Below, one piece after another: positions 20,525-31,525 of a stretch of DNA of 64,000 nucleotides. The position numbers and the translations under genes are program-made. Within the stretch, counting starts at the first letter, position 1. The number at the start of each line of letters is the position of its first letter. The stretch covers positions 109,737,088-109,801,087 of the forward strand of contig CM065300.1 of assembly GCA_032871835.1 (NCBI GenBank), in the 5' to 3' direction. Source of the stretch: Dipteronia dyeriana. Its lineage: Eukaryota > Streptophyta > Magnoliopsida > Sapindales > Sapindaceae. Below the pieces are notes generated by a model that saw only the letters and a program-made list of their open reading frames with translations, did not search any database and was not told the DNA's origin.

Positions 20525-22400
20525 GCTATATAGCAAATGTGTCATATCTCTCATCCCCATGTTCATTTAGTTTCCCATCAAAACTCTTTTGTGGAAGAGC
20601 CTTTGTAAAGGGATCCACTAGATTATCTGCTGACGCGATCTTGGTAATCGTCACATCACCCTTATGCAATATTTCTGTCAGAAGGTGATACTTTCTTTCA
20701 ATGTATTTCCCTCTCTTATGACTTCTTGGTTCTCTCGAATTAGCAACTGCTCCACTAGTGTCACAATAGATAGTGACCTACTTATTCGCATCATGAACCA
20801 CTTTCAAGCCTATCATGAATTGGCGGAGCCAGACAACCTCTTTAGTAGTCTCGCATGTAGCAACATACTCTGCTTCCATGGTGGAATCACCAATACAAGA
20901 TTGCTTGATACTCTTCCATATGACTGCCTCTCCTCCAATAGAAAACACAGATCCTGATGTTGATCTCCTAAAGTCAGAATCTAACTGAAAATTAGAATCT
21001 GTATACCCAATGGGAATTAAATCCCCTCCAAAGTATACAAGCATACAATTTCTCGTTCTCCTAAGATACTTGCAAATATGCTTAACAGCCGTCCAGTGAT
21101 CAGGATCAGGTTTCAATTGAAACCTGCTAACTATGCCCACAACAAAACAAATATCTGGTCTAGTACAAAGCATTGCATACATGAGACTTCCAACTGCCGA
21201 TGCATATGGAACCCTACTCATGAATTGCTCTTCATGCTCATTCTTAGGAACTTGTTCTTTAGAAAGTTTGATTCCATTTCTAAAAGGTACCATACCTTTC
21301 TTGGAATCTTTCATGGAAAACCTAGACAAGATTTTATCTTTGTATGAAGCTTGGGATAATGCAATCATTCTATTCTTTCTATCCCTTATGACTTGGATAC
21401 CAAGAATATAACTTGCTTCTCCTAAGTCCTTTATATCAAATTGTTTTTCTAACCATTCTTTTACTGTTGTCACTACACCTATATCGTTTCTGATGAGTAA
21501 TATATCATCAACGTAAAGAACTAGGAAAACCAACTTGTCACCCTTAATCCTTTCGTATACACAAGGTTCGTCAAGGTTTTAAATAAATCCAAAACTTTTC
21601 AGGGCTTGATCGAACCTTATGTTCTAGGATCTGGATGATTGCTTCAATCCATATATGGATCTTTGCAACTTGCATACCCTTTCATCTTGGCCTTTTTCAG
21701 TGAATCCTTTGGGTTGCATCTTGTAGATGCTTTTGACAAGACTTCCATTAAGGAAAGTTGTCTTGACGTCCATTTGCTAAATCTCTAGGTCTAGAGATTC
21801 CGCAATGGATAAGAGTATCCTAATGGATTTAAGCATGACCACATGATAGAATGTTTCTTTAAAATCGATACCTTTCTTCCGTGTATAACCTTTAGCTACC
21901 AACCTAGCTTTAAAGGTTTCTACCTTTCCATCCATTCCTCATTTCCTCTTGTATACCCACTTGCACCCAATAGGTTTTATCCCTTTAGACAAGTATACAA
22001 GAGACCAGACTTTGTTTTTGAACATAGATTCAATTTCGGATTGCATTGACTTTTGCCAATGACGACAATCAACATCTTCCATTGCTTCCTTGTACGTATA
22101 GGGATCATCGTCGTCCGGGAGATTCTCTACATATTCTCCTATACCAATGTATCTATCGGGTTCCCCCCCCCCCCACCCCCTCACACTACGACGAGGTATG
22201 GTAGATTGTTGATCTTGTATTGGTATGGAACTTACAATTGGGCTTGGTAGTGAAACCTCTTGTGGAATTGTATCTCCTGAAAGCTCATTCAGGACAATTC
22301 TACATTTAGGCACAAAATTATTCATCTAGTCCTCTTCCAAATATTTAGCATTTCTTGAACAAATACTTTAAGATCTGAAGGACTATAGAAATAATATCCT
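20525..22400 (-). pseudogene. A3 reverse transcriptase and RNase H
   Basis: Reading leftward, 22325-21939 holds the start of RT (SYKEAMEDVDCRHWQKSM, WSLVYLSKGIKPIGCKWVYK). The fingers and palm up to 21540 are broken by shifts and stops. From 21533 to 20778 a clean 251-codon run gives YVDDILLIRNDIG (catalytic Asp pair intact; the usual Gly after Ile is Arg), the conserved KQFDIKDLGEASYILGI, then RNase H with YTDSNF, STMEAEYVA and, after TAG at 20780-20778, IYCDTSGA. All three RNase H acidic residues can therefore be found. A poly-C run of 11 at about 22169-22179 disturbs the frame upstream of RT. Confidence 0.88.
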
Positions 22401-23460
22401 TTTTTTACTTTTGGATACCTTACAAATATGCATGTTTCTGAACGGGACTCCGTCTTTTCTGTCCATCCTTTTAACAAGTGCGCAGGACATCCAAATATCC
22501 TTAAGTGTTGTAAACTAGGCTTTCACCCAGTCCATAACTCATGTGGTGTTTTAGGAACCGACTTAGATGGTACATCGTTTAGAATGTACATAGCAGTTTG
22601 TAAATCATATCCCCAAAAAGAATTAGAAAGCGTTGAATAACTCAATATAGACCTAACCATGTCCAAAAGAGTTTTATTTCTCCTTTCCACTACCCCATTT
22701 TGTTGAGGTGTACTTGATGCGAAAACTGAGAAATTATCCCATTATCAATAAGATATTGTCAAAAATCTTGAGATTTTTATACGTTTCTCATGATGATTTT
22801 CTACTTCAGCTTTAAATGCTTTGAACATGTCAAAAGCATCCAACTTATGTCCCATGAGATACATATAGCCAAATCTCTAGTGATCATCCGTGAAAGTGAT
22901 CAAGTTCTCATATCCACCTCTAGCTTGAATGCTCATAGGTCCATACACATCAGTGTGTATCAATCCTAAACATTCGATGGCTCTTGTGCCTTTGGTCGTA
23001 AATGACCTTTTGGTCATTTTACCTTCCAAACAAGATTCACAAGTTGGTAGATCATCAACCTTTAAGTCATTTAGAGGTCCGTCACTTACCAATCTTTTAA
23101 TCCTATTAAGGTTAATATGACCTAGGCGCTAATGTCGTAGGTAGGTTTCATCTTTTGATAATTTTACTCTTTTATGATTAGGTTCCGTTGATTTCGTGTC
23201 TAACAAGTGAGAGATATTCCCATGCAAATCGAATAAACCGTTTTCCAATGTACCTATGCAAATAATTTTGTCATTCTTACTAATAATAAAAGCTTTATTA
23301 AAAGTAACCGAATAACCAAATTTATTTAAACAAGAAATTGAAATTAAATTCCTCCTGAATTGAGGTACATAATAAATGTTTATTGAATCTAAACACCTAT
23401 AAGAATCTAAATTAATTCTAATATCTCCCACTAAATTAGCAGACACCAACTCTCCATTGC
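22401..23460 (-). pseudogene. A3 integrase and pre-integrase domain
   Basis: The pre-integrase part (23449-23129) includes YYVPQFRRNLISISCLNKFGYS. Then comes the zinc-binding block with the complete CESCLEGK pair near 23050-23025, and the first catalytic Asp in HTDVYGPMSIQARGGY. A stop near 22877 and a rearranged stretch around 22730-22870 break the middle of the core, where I cannot find a clean RSDRGGEY. The Glu context VERRNKTLLDMV recurs near 22690-22660. The C-terminal part ([11 protein letters not shown]) continues to about 22400. Confidence 0.82.
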
Positions 23461-23749
23461 CTAAACGTAAGTTGAATTCGTTCTCATTACGCCTTCTCCT
23501 TTTCTTGAACCCCTATAAGGAAAAAAAAACATGATTAGTGGCTCCGGAGTCTATGATCCAAGAATTCAAAAAATTCACCAAAAAACATGTTTCAAGATAA
23601 TTAATATTGCCTTCTTCCTTCTTGTCTTGAGACTTTAGGCAATTTCTTTTCCAATGTCCCTTTTTACCATAAGGACAATTCCCTTTGATCTTGGTTACTT
23701 TTTTTGTCTCCTTTTTAGTAGGTCCTAGTTGATTTTTCTTCTGTTGTTT
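23461..23749 (-). pseudogene. A3 nucleocapsid end and protease
   Basis: The knuckle near 23682-23640 reads NCPYGKKGHWKRNC: the second Cys of CX2CX4HX4C has become Gly. The protease active site SWIIDSGATNH lies at about 23575-23541 with its Asp kept. Stops and an A-rich slip near 23520-23530 follow. The TAG at 23752-23750 separates this from the gag run above, where A1 has a Lys codon. Confidence 0.78.
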
Positions 23750-24409
23750 CTAGACCTTCTTACGGGTCTTAACAGTAGCAACTTTACCTATGGTATGAAT
23801 CTCTTGACCCTTGCCTTTCACAAGGATTTTTTCCATGCTTTGAACATCTTGCATCAGATCTTGCAAGGTGTATTCCTTATTATTCAAGGTGTATTCCAAT
23901 TTGAATTGATTAAAGGAATCCAACAGTGAGTTGTCAATCATGTCAATTTCGGTCTCACCATCTATCTCAGCACCATGCAATTCAACAATGTTGAGATGTG
24001 CTATGACTTTCATCATGTGATCTTTCACACCCTGTCTAAGTTTCATCCAAAAACTCATAAAAGAAATCACTGTCTCTCTCTTAGTCATCCTAGACCTCAT
24101 AGCAAACATCTCTTCTAGAGACATCATTTTATCTGCAGCAGTCTCCATTCCTTTATGTTGCTGTTGCAACATGTCAGAGATGGTGGCCATAATGTAACAT
24201 TTAGCCATCTCATCAGAAGACTCCCACTGTTGATACTCATGTCTTTGCTCCTGAGTAGATTCATTAGTAGGAGTAGGTGGTTCAGGAGTGCATAGAACAA
24301 ACTTATGCTTTTCGGATTGCAATAAAAGCCCAAATTTCCTTTTCCATGTGACATAATTATCATCATTTATAGTATTATCTTTTAGGATTTTGATTAGGGA
24401 TGGGGTCAT
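23750..24409 (-). pseudogene. A3 gag (UBN2-type), 219 codons open
   Basis: ATG at 24409-24407 opens a frame without stops to 23750. It starts MTPSLIKILKDNTINDDNY, followed by VTWKRKFGLLLQSEKHKF, EEMFAMRSRMTKRETVISF and YTLNNKEYTLQDLM, the pattern of the plant copia gag domain. The run ends at a TAG that replaces a Lys codon, just before the nucleocapsid. It is the most intact gag in the window and serves as the reference for A1. The protein would assemble particles around the RNA, but the copy as a whole is defective. Confidence 0.85.
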
Positions 24410-25665
24410 GATTTCTGAACAATAACAAAAATTATATAACTAAATAATCATGATAAAGCACTTTCGATTATTTATCTTGAATTAAATAAAATAATTCATT
24501 CGTAAAAATTCAACTGTGATCCAACACCCAAAAATGTCACGCCTCATTTGGGAGTTCGCAACATTTACTAGTTGGACTAGGTCCCACCTAATTGTTAACA
24601 TAACAACCAACGTTTTCAATTTTAGCCTTGCAATTTTATTAACAAGAACTCTTTGGAGGATATTAGTAAAATTACATTGAGTGTGTTACTAAGTTATCGA
24701 CTTTCAGTATAATCCCTCACGAATATTCCACCTTTGGGAGTAGATATCGATTGGGCTAATTGTCTAGTCTATCCTTGTAAGGAAGTATCTTGCAAAATTC
24801 CATTCATGAATACCTCTTGAGAGGTTATTGCATGAAACATAAAGCTCAACTAAACTTAGAGGCCATAGGTGTTCCAAAACACCTTCTCCCACTCAATTAT
24901 TTAAGGTGTGCGATCAAATTCCAAATAATGATTTACCAAGTTATCTAGATGCCAATTTAGATACCTAAACCAATCTATGCATGTTCATACCAAAAGAGAT
25001 ATATGAGTGGCACTCATATTCTATATGACATGTTATCAAACAATGACAAAATTGTAATATTTAGAAAAAATATAAATAGCTAGAATTTTGGTCCATCCTA
25101 GAAAAGCAGTAAATTACATGTCTTGGAATACAAAAAACTCCTTTCTTGGCGAAACAAGTCATCATGCGACCTTCGTCGTTTAGACTCCCTCGACTGCCTC
25201 TCATGTGCGTGCACACCCTTGGCTTCCTTCCCATGGGGGCGCGTATGCCACAACCCCATAAAGGGCTGCCATACGCAGCCCATGGCTTCCATATGGCTGC
25301 CGTACGCAACCCATGCCACAACAAACGTGGCCGCGTGCTTTTTGTAATAAATTATTTTGCACGCATGCTTGTTGCTACAGCTCGCACAGTCCCAAACTTG
25401 TTCCGAATGCTTCCAATTCTTCAAACCTTCGAGTCTTCGATACTTGAATGTATTATAAAAGAATTTTAAATAAAAAAATTACTGCCCTTTTTTTTATTAC
25501 AATATAGTGTATTTTTTTTATTACAACAACAAAATAATGAAAAAACTTAGCAACTACCAAGAAGGAAATTATTGTGATGATAGACCAGCCTTCTTGTTAC
25601 AATCCCAAAACAAAAATACATTGACATTCTAGGACCAAAATTGACCAATAACAATCCACATATAA

Positions 25666-25719
<54 letters not shown>

Positions 25720-25858
25720 TCCATACATTCCAATGTAAATATATATGTGAATACCTATAGTGTCATCTCTTTCTATAACATGTATATATACAATAAAAAA
25801 AAGATTCACGTAAACATACATCAATTAATCAAGGGTACAACCCGCCTCTGATACAAAT
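24410..25858 (-). other. A3 untranslated leader and primer-binding site
   Basis: The leader is collinear with that of A1. Its GC-rich island lies at about 25160-25335 and keeps one perfect hairpin (GGGCTGC 25263-25269, GCAGCCC 25275-25281). An AT microsatellite occupies about 25667-25716. At the right end, 25842-25858 in reverse gives AATTTGTATCAGAGGCGGG, the primer-binding site with one base changed in the TGGTATC core. No gene is seen in the stretch. Confidence 0.75.
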
Positions 25859-28166
25859 TGTAGGGAAAAACCTGCGCAACAGAAGTGTGAAAACTTATAA
25901 TTAGGGTTTGGTATAAATAAATAAAAAATCCCTTTTAATAACAAGAACCTTAACCCTAGATTAACTGATATATATAAAAGTATCGTACCTTTTTCTCATG
26001 ACAATTGAACTAGCACCGAATTGAATTTGCAAGATCTTCCAATTCAATCACGAACATGAATCACCTAGGAGTTTGGGCTCCCTCTCTTTTAATTGTATAC
26101 CTGAAGATGGAAATAAACAAAATCTTTCTCTTTGTTAGTTACAATAATCCTCCAAGAAGAAAACAAAAAATGTTAGGTTACTTATGAATTATCAATCAAT
26201 TTGATTGAAACTCGTGTGAACCTTGATTCGATGTTGTACACAAAACCTTTTAATGTAAAGGCTACTAGTGTCCTATCGAAAACTAAACGTTCTTTCTTCA
26301 TTTTCTTCTTTGCCGAATCTCACAATATTTCTTAGAGTTTATTGAATTTTGTCTAGAGCAAAAACAAATTTTTCTCCCCCAAATTTTTTGGTAGCCGAAA
26401 TTTTCTCTCAAAAAAACTAGGGCTAGCCAAAATTTATCTCCAAGTTCAATTCTTATGGCTGGCCAAAATTTTACTTATATATATATAGGCTGGCCGAATT
26501 TTCTCTTGGAAATATATTAGGATTTCAAATCCTTTCCTAAGAAGGATTTACCTGGTTGTTAAGAATCCTTTCCTTAGGTGGATTTACTTGGTGGTAAAGA
26601 ATCTTTTTCAAAGAAGAATTATAATCAACACCAAAACTCCTAATCCAACTCAATAGTGTATTAGTAACCATAATAAAGATTTTCTAATTTGACTAGATAA
26701 ATAATTCCTTTTATTTATCTACTTATCAAATATAGTCTTTAATATTAATTATACTACCAACAATAGTATAATATTAGGAGACCAAATCCTACTAGGAAAA
26801 ATATTTTGACTTTTAATTAAATAATTAATCAATCAACAAATTAATTAATTTCCATTTATTTAAATGATAAATTAATAAATAATATTTTAGGCTTTTATAT
26901 ATTAGCCTTGTTGCCCATGACATTATATAGGCATATATATTATTTTTCTCATTTAAATTAAATCCATCGGACTTTCATAAAAGGTCCACATGTGAACTAG
27001 ACCCATTCTTACAAAAAGAAACTAGTCCACATGCCTTAATACAATTCTAGATGGACCCCTAAATTGGTGCGGCAGAATATATCAAGTGATCCTTTCAAGT
27101 TCGTGTGGATTGGGGATCTTGGTGGGCTATCTAAATTTAAGCTCTAATAGACACAACTCAATCACAATAAACAAATGATTCACTTAGGTCCGATCTATTA
27201 ATTTTAGTTCATTCCACTAAAGAACTTAAATTGAACTCTTAAATAAAGATAGAATAAGTTAATATTTCTCATTCATACCCTAGACCATCTTAATGGAGAT
27301 GGTGTATCCTCGTGAAGAACACCAGTAATCGCCAAGAGCTCATAGACCGCCAATAACTCTCCAAGTTACCATATTTACTCATATGACCATATTTTGAACC
27401 TGGATATTTTGACTTTTCCAGCAGCCATGTTTCAATAGACACTATTGAAAACTTAACTTTAAGATTTAATATACAATACCTCAAAATATGCATATGATGG
27501 TATTGTACTCTCATTTAGTAAATGGAGCCACGATATCCATATCTATGAATGAAGTCCTCTATTGATTAACAAATGAATACCACCAAACTATCGAGGATAG
27601 ACTATGCTATATAATCCTACTCATTGATAGCTCTAGCATAGTCGTACTCATTGATAGCTCAAATGATAACACTTGCAACCATAAATCCATCATTTATCTC
27701 AGGATTGAGATAGACTCTCCGATTGTCTTCGAATGAAAAACTTTTAGCTTTTGACGGTTCTAGATAAAGTATTTCATTGTGATCCAATTCAATGCATCTA
27801 GTGCGCTAGATTCGTTTGCCCAAAGACACCACACTTTGATTTTAGACTCATCATAACACATTTGAACCCACTCAAATGCTAGCAAAAGAATCTACAACTC
27901 TGACAATATAATGGCGCCCAACCTTTATCTCAAGTTATGAATATTATTCAAGACTAACTAAATAATTGTGTCTACCTAATACATATCTAGATGTATGAAC
28001 AATTCTTCTTTTCTCAGTCTTTTGACCTTATGATTATTTACATTTGACAATTATTATAATTAAACTATAAATGCTATAAGATTTATTAAACTAGAAATCA
28101 GTTTATTAATATGAAAAGATTGTTAACTACATTATTATACTCTTGCTATCGAGCATAATCCCAACA
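25859..28166 (-). repeat. A3 5' LTR
   Basis: Left border TGTAGGGAAAAA, right border AATCCCAACA. Full length at 2308 bp. It contains a short local duplication near 27610-27655 in which ACTCATTGATAGCTC occurs twice. The promoter zone with GGCCGAAATT-like motifs is at about 26310-26520. Confidence 0.92.
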
Positions 28167-29003
28167 GGAAAGAATAGAACGATTGCATTATCCCAAGCTT
28201 ATACATAGATAAAATCTTGTTTAGGTTTTCCATGCAAGATTCCAAGAAAGGTATGTTACCTTTTAGACATGGAATCAAACTTTCTAAGGAACAAGTTCCT
28301 AAGAATGAGTATGAAGAGAAATTCATGAATAGAGTTCTGTATGCGTCGGCAGTTGGAAGTCTCATATATGCACTGCTCTATACTATACCAGATATTTGTT
28401 TTGATGTGGGCATAGTTAGCAGGTTTCAATTGAAATCTGGTCCTGATCACTGGACAACAGTCAAGCATATTTTTAAGTATCTCAAAAGAACGAGAGATTA
28501 TAAACTTGTATATTATGGAGGGGATTTAATTCCCGTTGGGTATATAAATTCTGATTTTCAATCAGATTCTGACTCAGGGATATCAACATCAGGATCTGTG
28601 TTTACTATTGGAGTAGGGGCATTCACATGGAGGAATATCAAGCAATTTTGTATTGTTAATTCCATCATGAATGTCGAGTATGTTGTCGCATGTGAGGCTG
28701 CTAAAGAGGTTGTCTGGCTCTTACAATTCTTGATTGCCTTAGAAGTGGTTCCTAATGCTAATAAGTAGCTCACTATCTATTGTAACAATAGTGGAACAAT
28801 GGCTAATTCGAGATAGCCAAATAGTCATTGAAGAGGGAAACACATTGAAAGAAAGTATCACCTTTTGAGGGAAATTGTGCATAGAGGTGACGTGACGATT
28901 ACCAAGATAATCTAGCAGATCCCTTTACAAAGGCTCTTCCATAAAAGAGTTTTGTTGGACATGTAGAGAACATGGGGATGAGAGATATGACACATTTGCT
29001 ATA
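28167..29003 (+). pseudogene. A1 RT end and RNase H, resumed after A3
   Basis: The A1 coding sequence continues directly from the A3 right border. A shift occurs near 28210, and a 183-codon run (28217-28768) then gives KKGMLPFRHGIKLSKEQVPKN, YASAVGSLIYALLYTIPDIC and RNase H: YINSDF has Asn in place of the usual Thr before Ser-Asp, and NVEYVVACEAAKEVVW keeps the Glu. TAG at 28766-28768 is followed by IYCNNSG, where the third acidic residue, Asp, has become Asn. The tail to about 29003 has several more stops. The enzyme would be inactive. Confidence 0.87.
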
Positions 29004-29007
29004 GAGC

Positions 29008-29018
29008 AAGTGGGAGAT
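29008..29018 (+). promoter_or_regulatory. A1 polypurine tract
   Basis: AAGTGGGAGAT directly precedes the 3' LTR (TGCTGGG, family TGTTGGG). It is the plus-strand primer site and sets the LTR border. Confidence 0.85.
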
Positions 29019-31328
29019 TGCTGGGATTATGCTCGATAGCAAGAGTATAATAATGTATTTGACAATATTTTCATATTAATAAAGTGATTTATAGTTTAAC
29101 AAATCTTATAGTGTATAGTTTAATTATTATAATTGTCAAAAGTAAATAATCATAAGGTCAAAAGAATATGAGAAAAGAAGAACTATTCATGCATCTAGAT
29201 ATGTATGAGGTAGACACAATTCTTTAGTTAGTCTTGAATAATACTCACAACTTAAGATAAAGGTTTGGCGTAGTTATCTTGTTAAAGTTGTAGATTCTTT
29301 TGCTAGCATTTGAGTAGAATCAAATGTGTTACGATGAGTCTAACATCAATAAAGTGTGGTGTCTTTGGGCAAAAGAATCTAGTGCACTAAGTGCATTGAA
29401 TAGGATCACAGTGAATTACTTTATCTAGAACCCTGTCAATAGATAAAAGTTTTCACTTGAAGACAATCAGAGAGTATCTAAATCCTGAGATAAATGATGG
29501 ACTTATGGCTGCAAGTGTTATCATTTGAGCTATCAATGAGTACGATTATATAGCTTAGTCTATCATCGATAGTTTGGTGGTTTTCATTTGTTAATCGATA
29601 GAGGACTTCATTTATAGATATAGACTTCGTGGCTCCATTTATCAAATGTGAGTAGAATACTATCATATGGATATTTTGAGGTATAGGATATTAAATCTTA
29701 ACGTTAAGTTTTCAATAGTGTCTACTGAAACATGGCTTCTGGACAAGTCAAAATATCCAAGTTCAAAATGTGATCATATGAGTAAATATGGTAACGTGGA
29801 GAGCTATGAGTGGTCTATGAGCTCTTAGTGATTACTGGTATTCTTCACGAGGATACACAATCTCCATAAAGTTGTATAGGGTATGAATGAACAATATTAA
29901 CTTATTCGATCTTTATTTAAGAGTTCAATTTAAGTTCTTTAGTGGAATAAACTAAAATTAATAGATCGGACCTAAGTGAATCATTTGTTTATTGTGATTG
30001 AGTTGTGTCTATTGGAGCTTAAATTTAGATAGCCCGCCAAGATCCCCAATCCACTCGAACTTGAAAGGATAACTTGATATATTCTGCCGGACCAATTTAG
30101 GGGTCCATATAGAATTGTATTAAGGCATGTGGACTAGTTTCTTTTTGTAAGAATGGGTCTAGTTCACATGTGGACCTTTTATGAAAGTCCGATGGATTTA
30201 ATAAAATGAGAAAAATAATATATATGCCTATATAATGTCATGGGCGACAAGGCTAATATATAAAAGCCTAAAATATTATTTATTATTTTATCATTTAAAT
30301 AAATGGAAATTAATTAATTTGTTGATTAATTAATTATTTCATTAAAAGTAAAAAAAAATCTAGTAGGAGAAGGTCTCCCAATATTATACTATTGTTTGTA
30401 GTATAATTAATATTAAAGACTATATTTTATAAGTAGATAAATAAAAGGAATTATTTATCTAGTCAAATTAAGAAGTCTTTAATACGGTCACAAATACACT
30501 ATTTAGTTGGATTAGGAGTCTTGGTGTAGGAAAGAATTCCTTTTGGAAAAGAATTCGTGGACACTAAGTAAATCGACCTAAGGATAGGATTCCTACCGAC
30601 CAAGTAAATCCTTCTTTGGAAAGGTTTAAGTCTCTTAAACTAAATACGTGTAAAATTCGGCCAACCCTAAATAGATTAGGGTAAGGAATTCGGTCAATAT
30701 ATATAGGTCTTATATATTTCGGCCAGCCCTAGCGTTTTCTATTAGTGAATTTCGGTCAAGCTAAGTAATTTTCAAGAGTGAATTCGGCCAAACAAGAGAG
30801 AATTTTTTTGGGAGAAAAATTTAGTTTTGCTCTAGACAAAATTCGATCAACTCGTAGATATAGGGTGTATAATTCAGCAAAGGAGAAGAGAAAACGAGGA
30901 AAGTTCATTTTTTCGATAGTACACTAGCATCCTTTACATCAAAAAGGTTTTGTGTACAAAATCGAATCGGTTCACACGAGATTCAATCAAGTAGATTGAT
31001 AATTCACAAGTGACCGAACGTTCTTGGATTTTTCCTCGAAGGATTATTGTGACTAACAAAGAAAAAGAATTTGTGTTTCCATCCTCAGGTATACAATTTC
31101 AAAGCAATGGAGCCAACACTCCTAGGTGATTCACATTTATGATTGGATTGGAAGATCATACGGATTCAATTCGGTGCTAGTTCAGTCGTCAAGAGTAAAA
31201 GGTACAATACTTTTTATATACATAAATTAATCTTTGGTTAAGTTTCTTGTTATTAAAAGGGAAAAAAAATTATTTATACTAAACCCTAATCTAATTTTTT
31301 ACGATTCCGTTGTGCAATTTTCCCTACA
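29019..31328 (+). repeat. A1 3' LTR
   Basis: Starts TGCTGGGATTATG (third base changed) and ends TTTTCCCTACA, followed by the TSD ACCAG and gypsy G1 leader. It matches the 5' LTR along its length, except that it has the 33 bp missing there and many point differences, so the insertion is not recent. Confidence 0.92.
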
Positions 31329-31525
31329 ACCAGAGCTTGGCTACGATGCCCAGACTTTTTACCCTTTCTTGGGGCCTTTCGTGTCGATGTAGCAGAAGGT
31401 TGTCCCGATGCCTCGGGCTGTCCCTGGGAGGTTCGGAACCTCATAATTCCTGTAAAACAATGAACACGTAAACTTTTAGTTTGGTTAGTTATGTGTGGGA
31501 TTTTCCCACAGACGGTGCTAGAAAG
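31329..31525 (-). other. G1 leader and probable primer-binding site
   Basis: Collinear with the G2 leader (57950-58139). Next to the LTR, the minus strand reads TAGCACCGTCTGTGGGAA (about 31518-31501). This resembles the GGCGCCGTCTGTGGGAA sequence that follows the 5' LTR in many plant gypsy elements, with decay at its 5' part. No ORF is credible here. Confidence 0.65.

Larger units (their letters stand above)
18588..28166 (-). mobile_element. A3: complete Ty1/copia element inserted in A1 RT
   Basis: Reverse orientation relative to A1. The 3' LTR is on the left (18588-20513) and the 5' LTR on the right (25859-28166). Between them are, on the minus strand, leader, gag, protease, integrase, RT and RNase H. 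The flanks are AGAAA (18583-18587) and GGAAA (28167-28171), a 5-bp TSD with one transition. A1 RT reads on collinearly from ATAGAAA to GAATAG across the gap. It is the best-preserved family A copy in the window, retaining YVDD and RNase H acidic residues. Confidence 0.93.
9461..31328 (+). mobile_element. A1: Ty1/copia element with both LTRs, carrying two nested insertions
   Basis: The 5' LTR is 9461-11702 and the 3' LTR 29019-31328. A tRNA-Met-type primer-binding site follows the 5' LTR and a polypurine tract precedes the 3' LTR. The internal order on the plus strand is leader, gag (split by A2), protease, integrase, RT (split by A3) and RNase H, which is the Ty1/copia order. The flanks read GCCGG on the left and ACCAG on the right. 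The undisturbed site in G2 (near 57950) reads ACCAG, so this is a 5-bp TSD with two G/A differences. Removing 9461-31328 less one repeat restores a gypsy leader collinear with G2. Confidence 0.93.

Noticed and set aside
25098..25469. Open frames on both strands near the A3 leader
   Set aside because: Same GC island as in A1; no conserved reading frame between the two copies.
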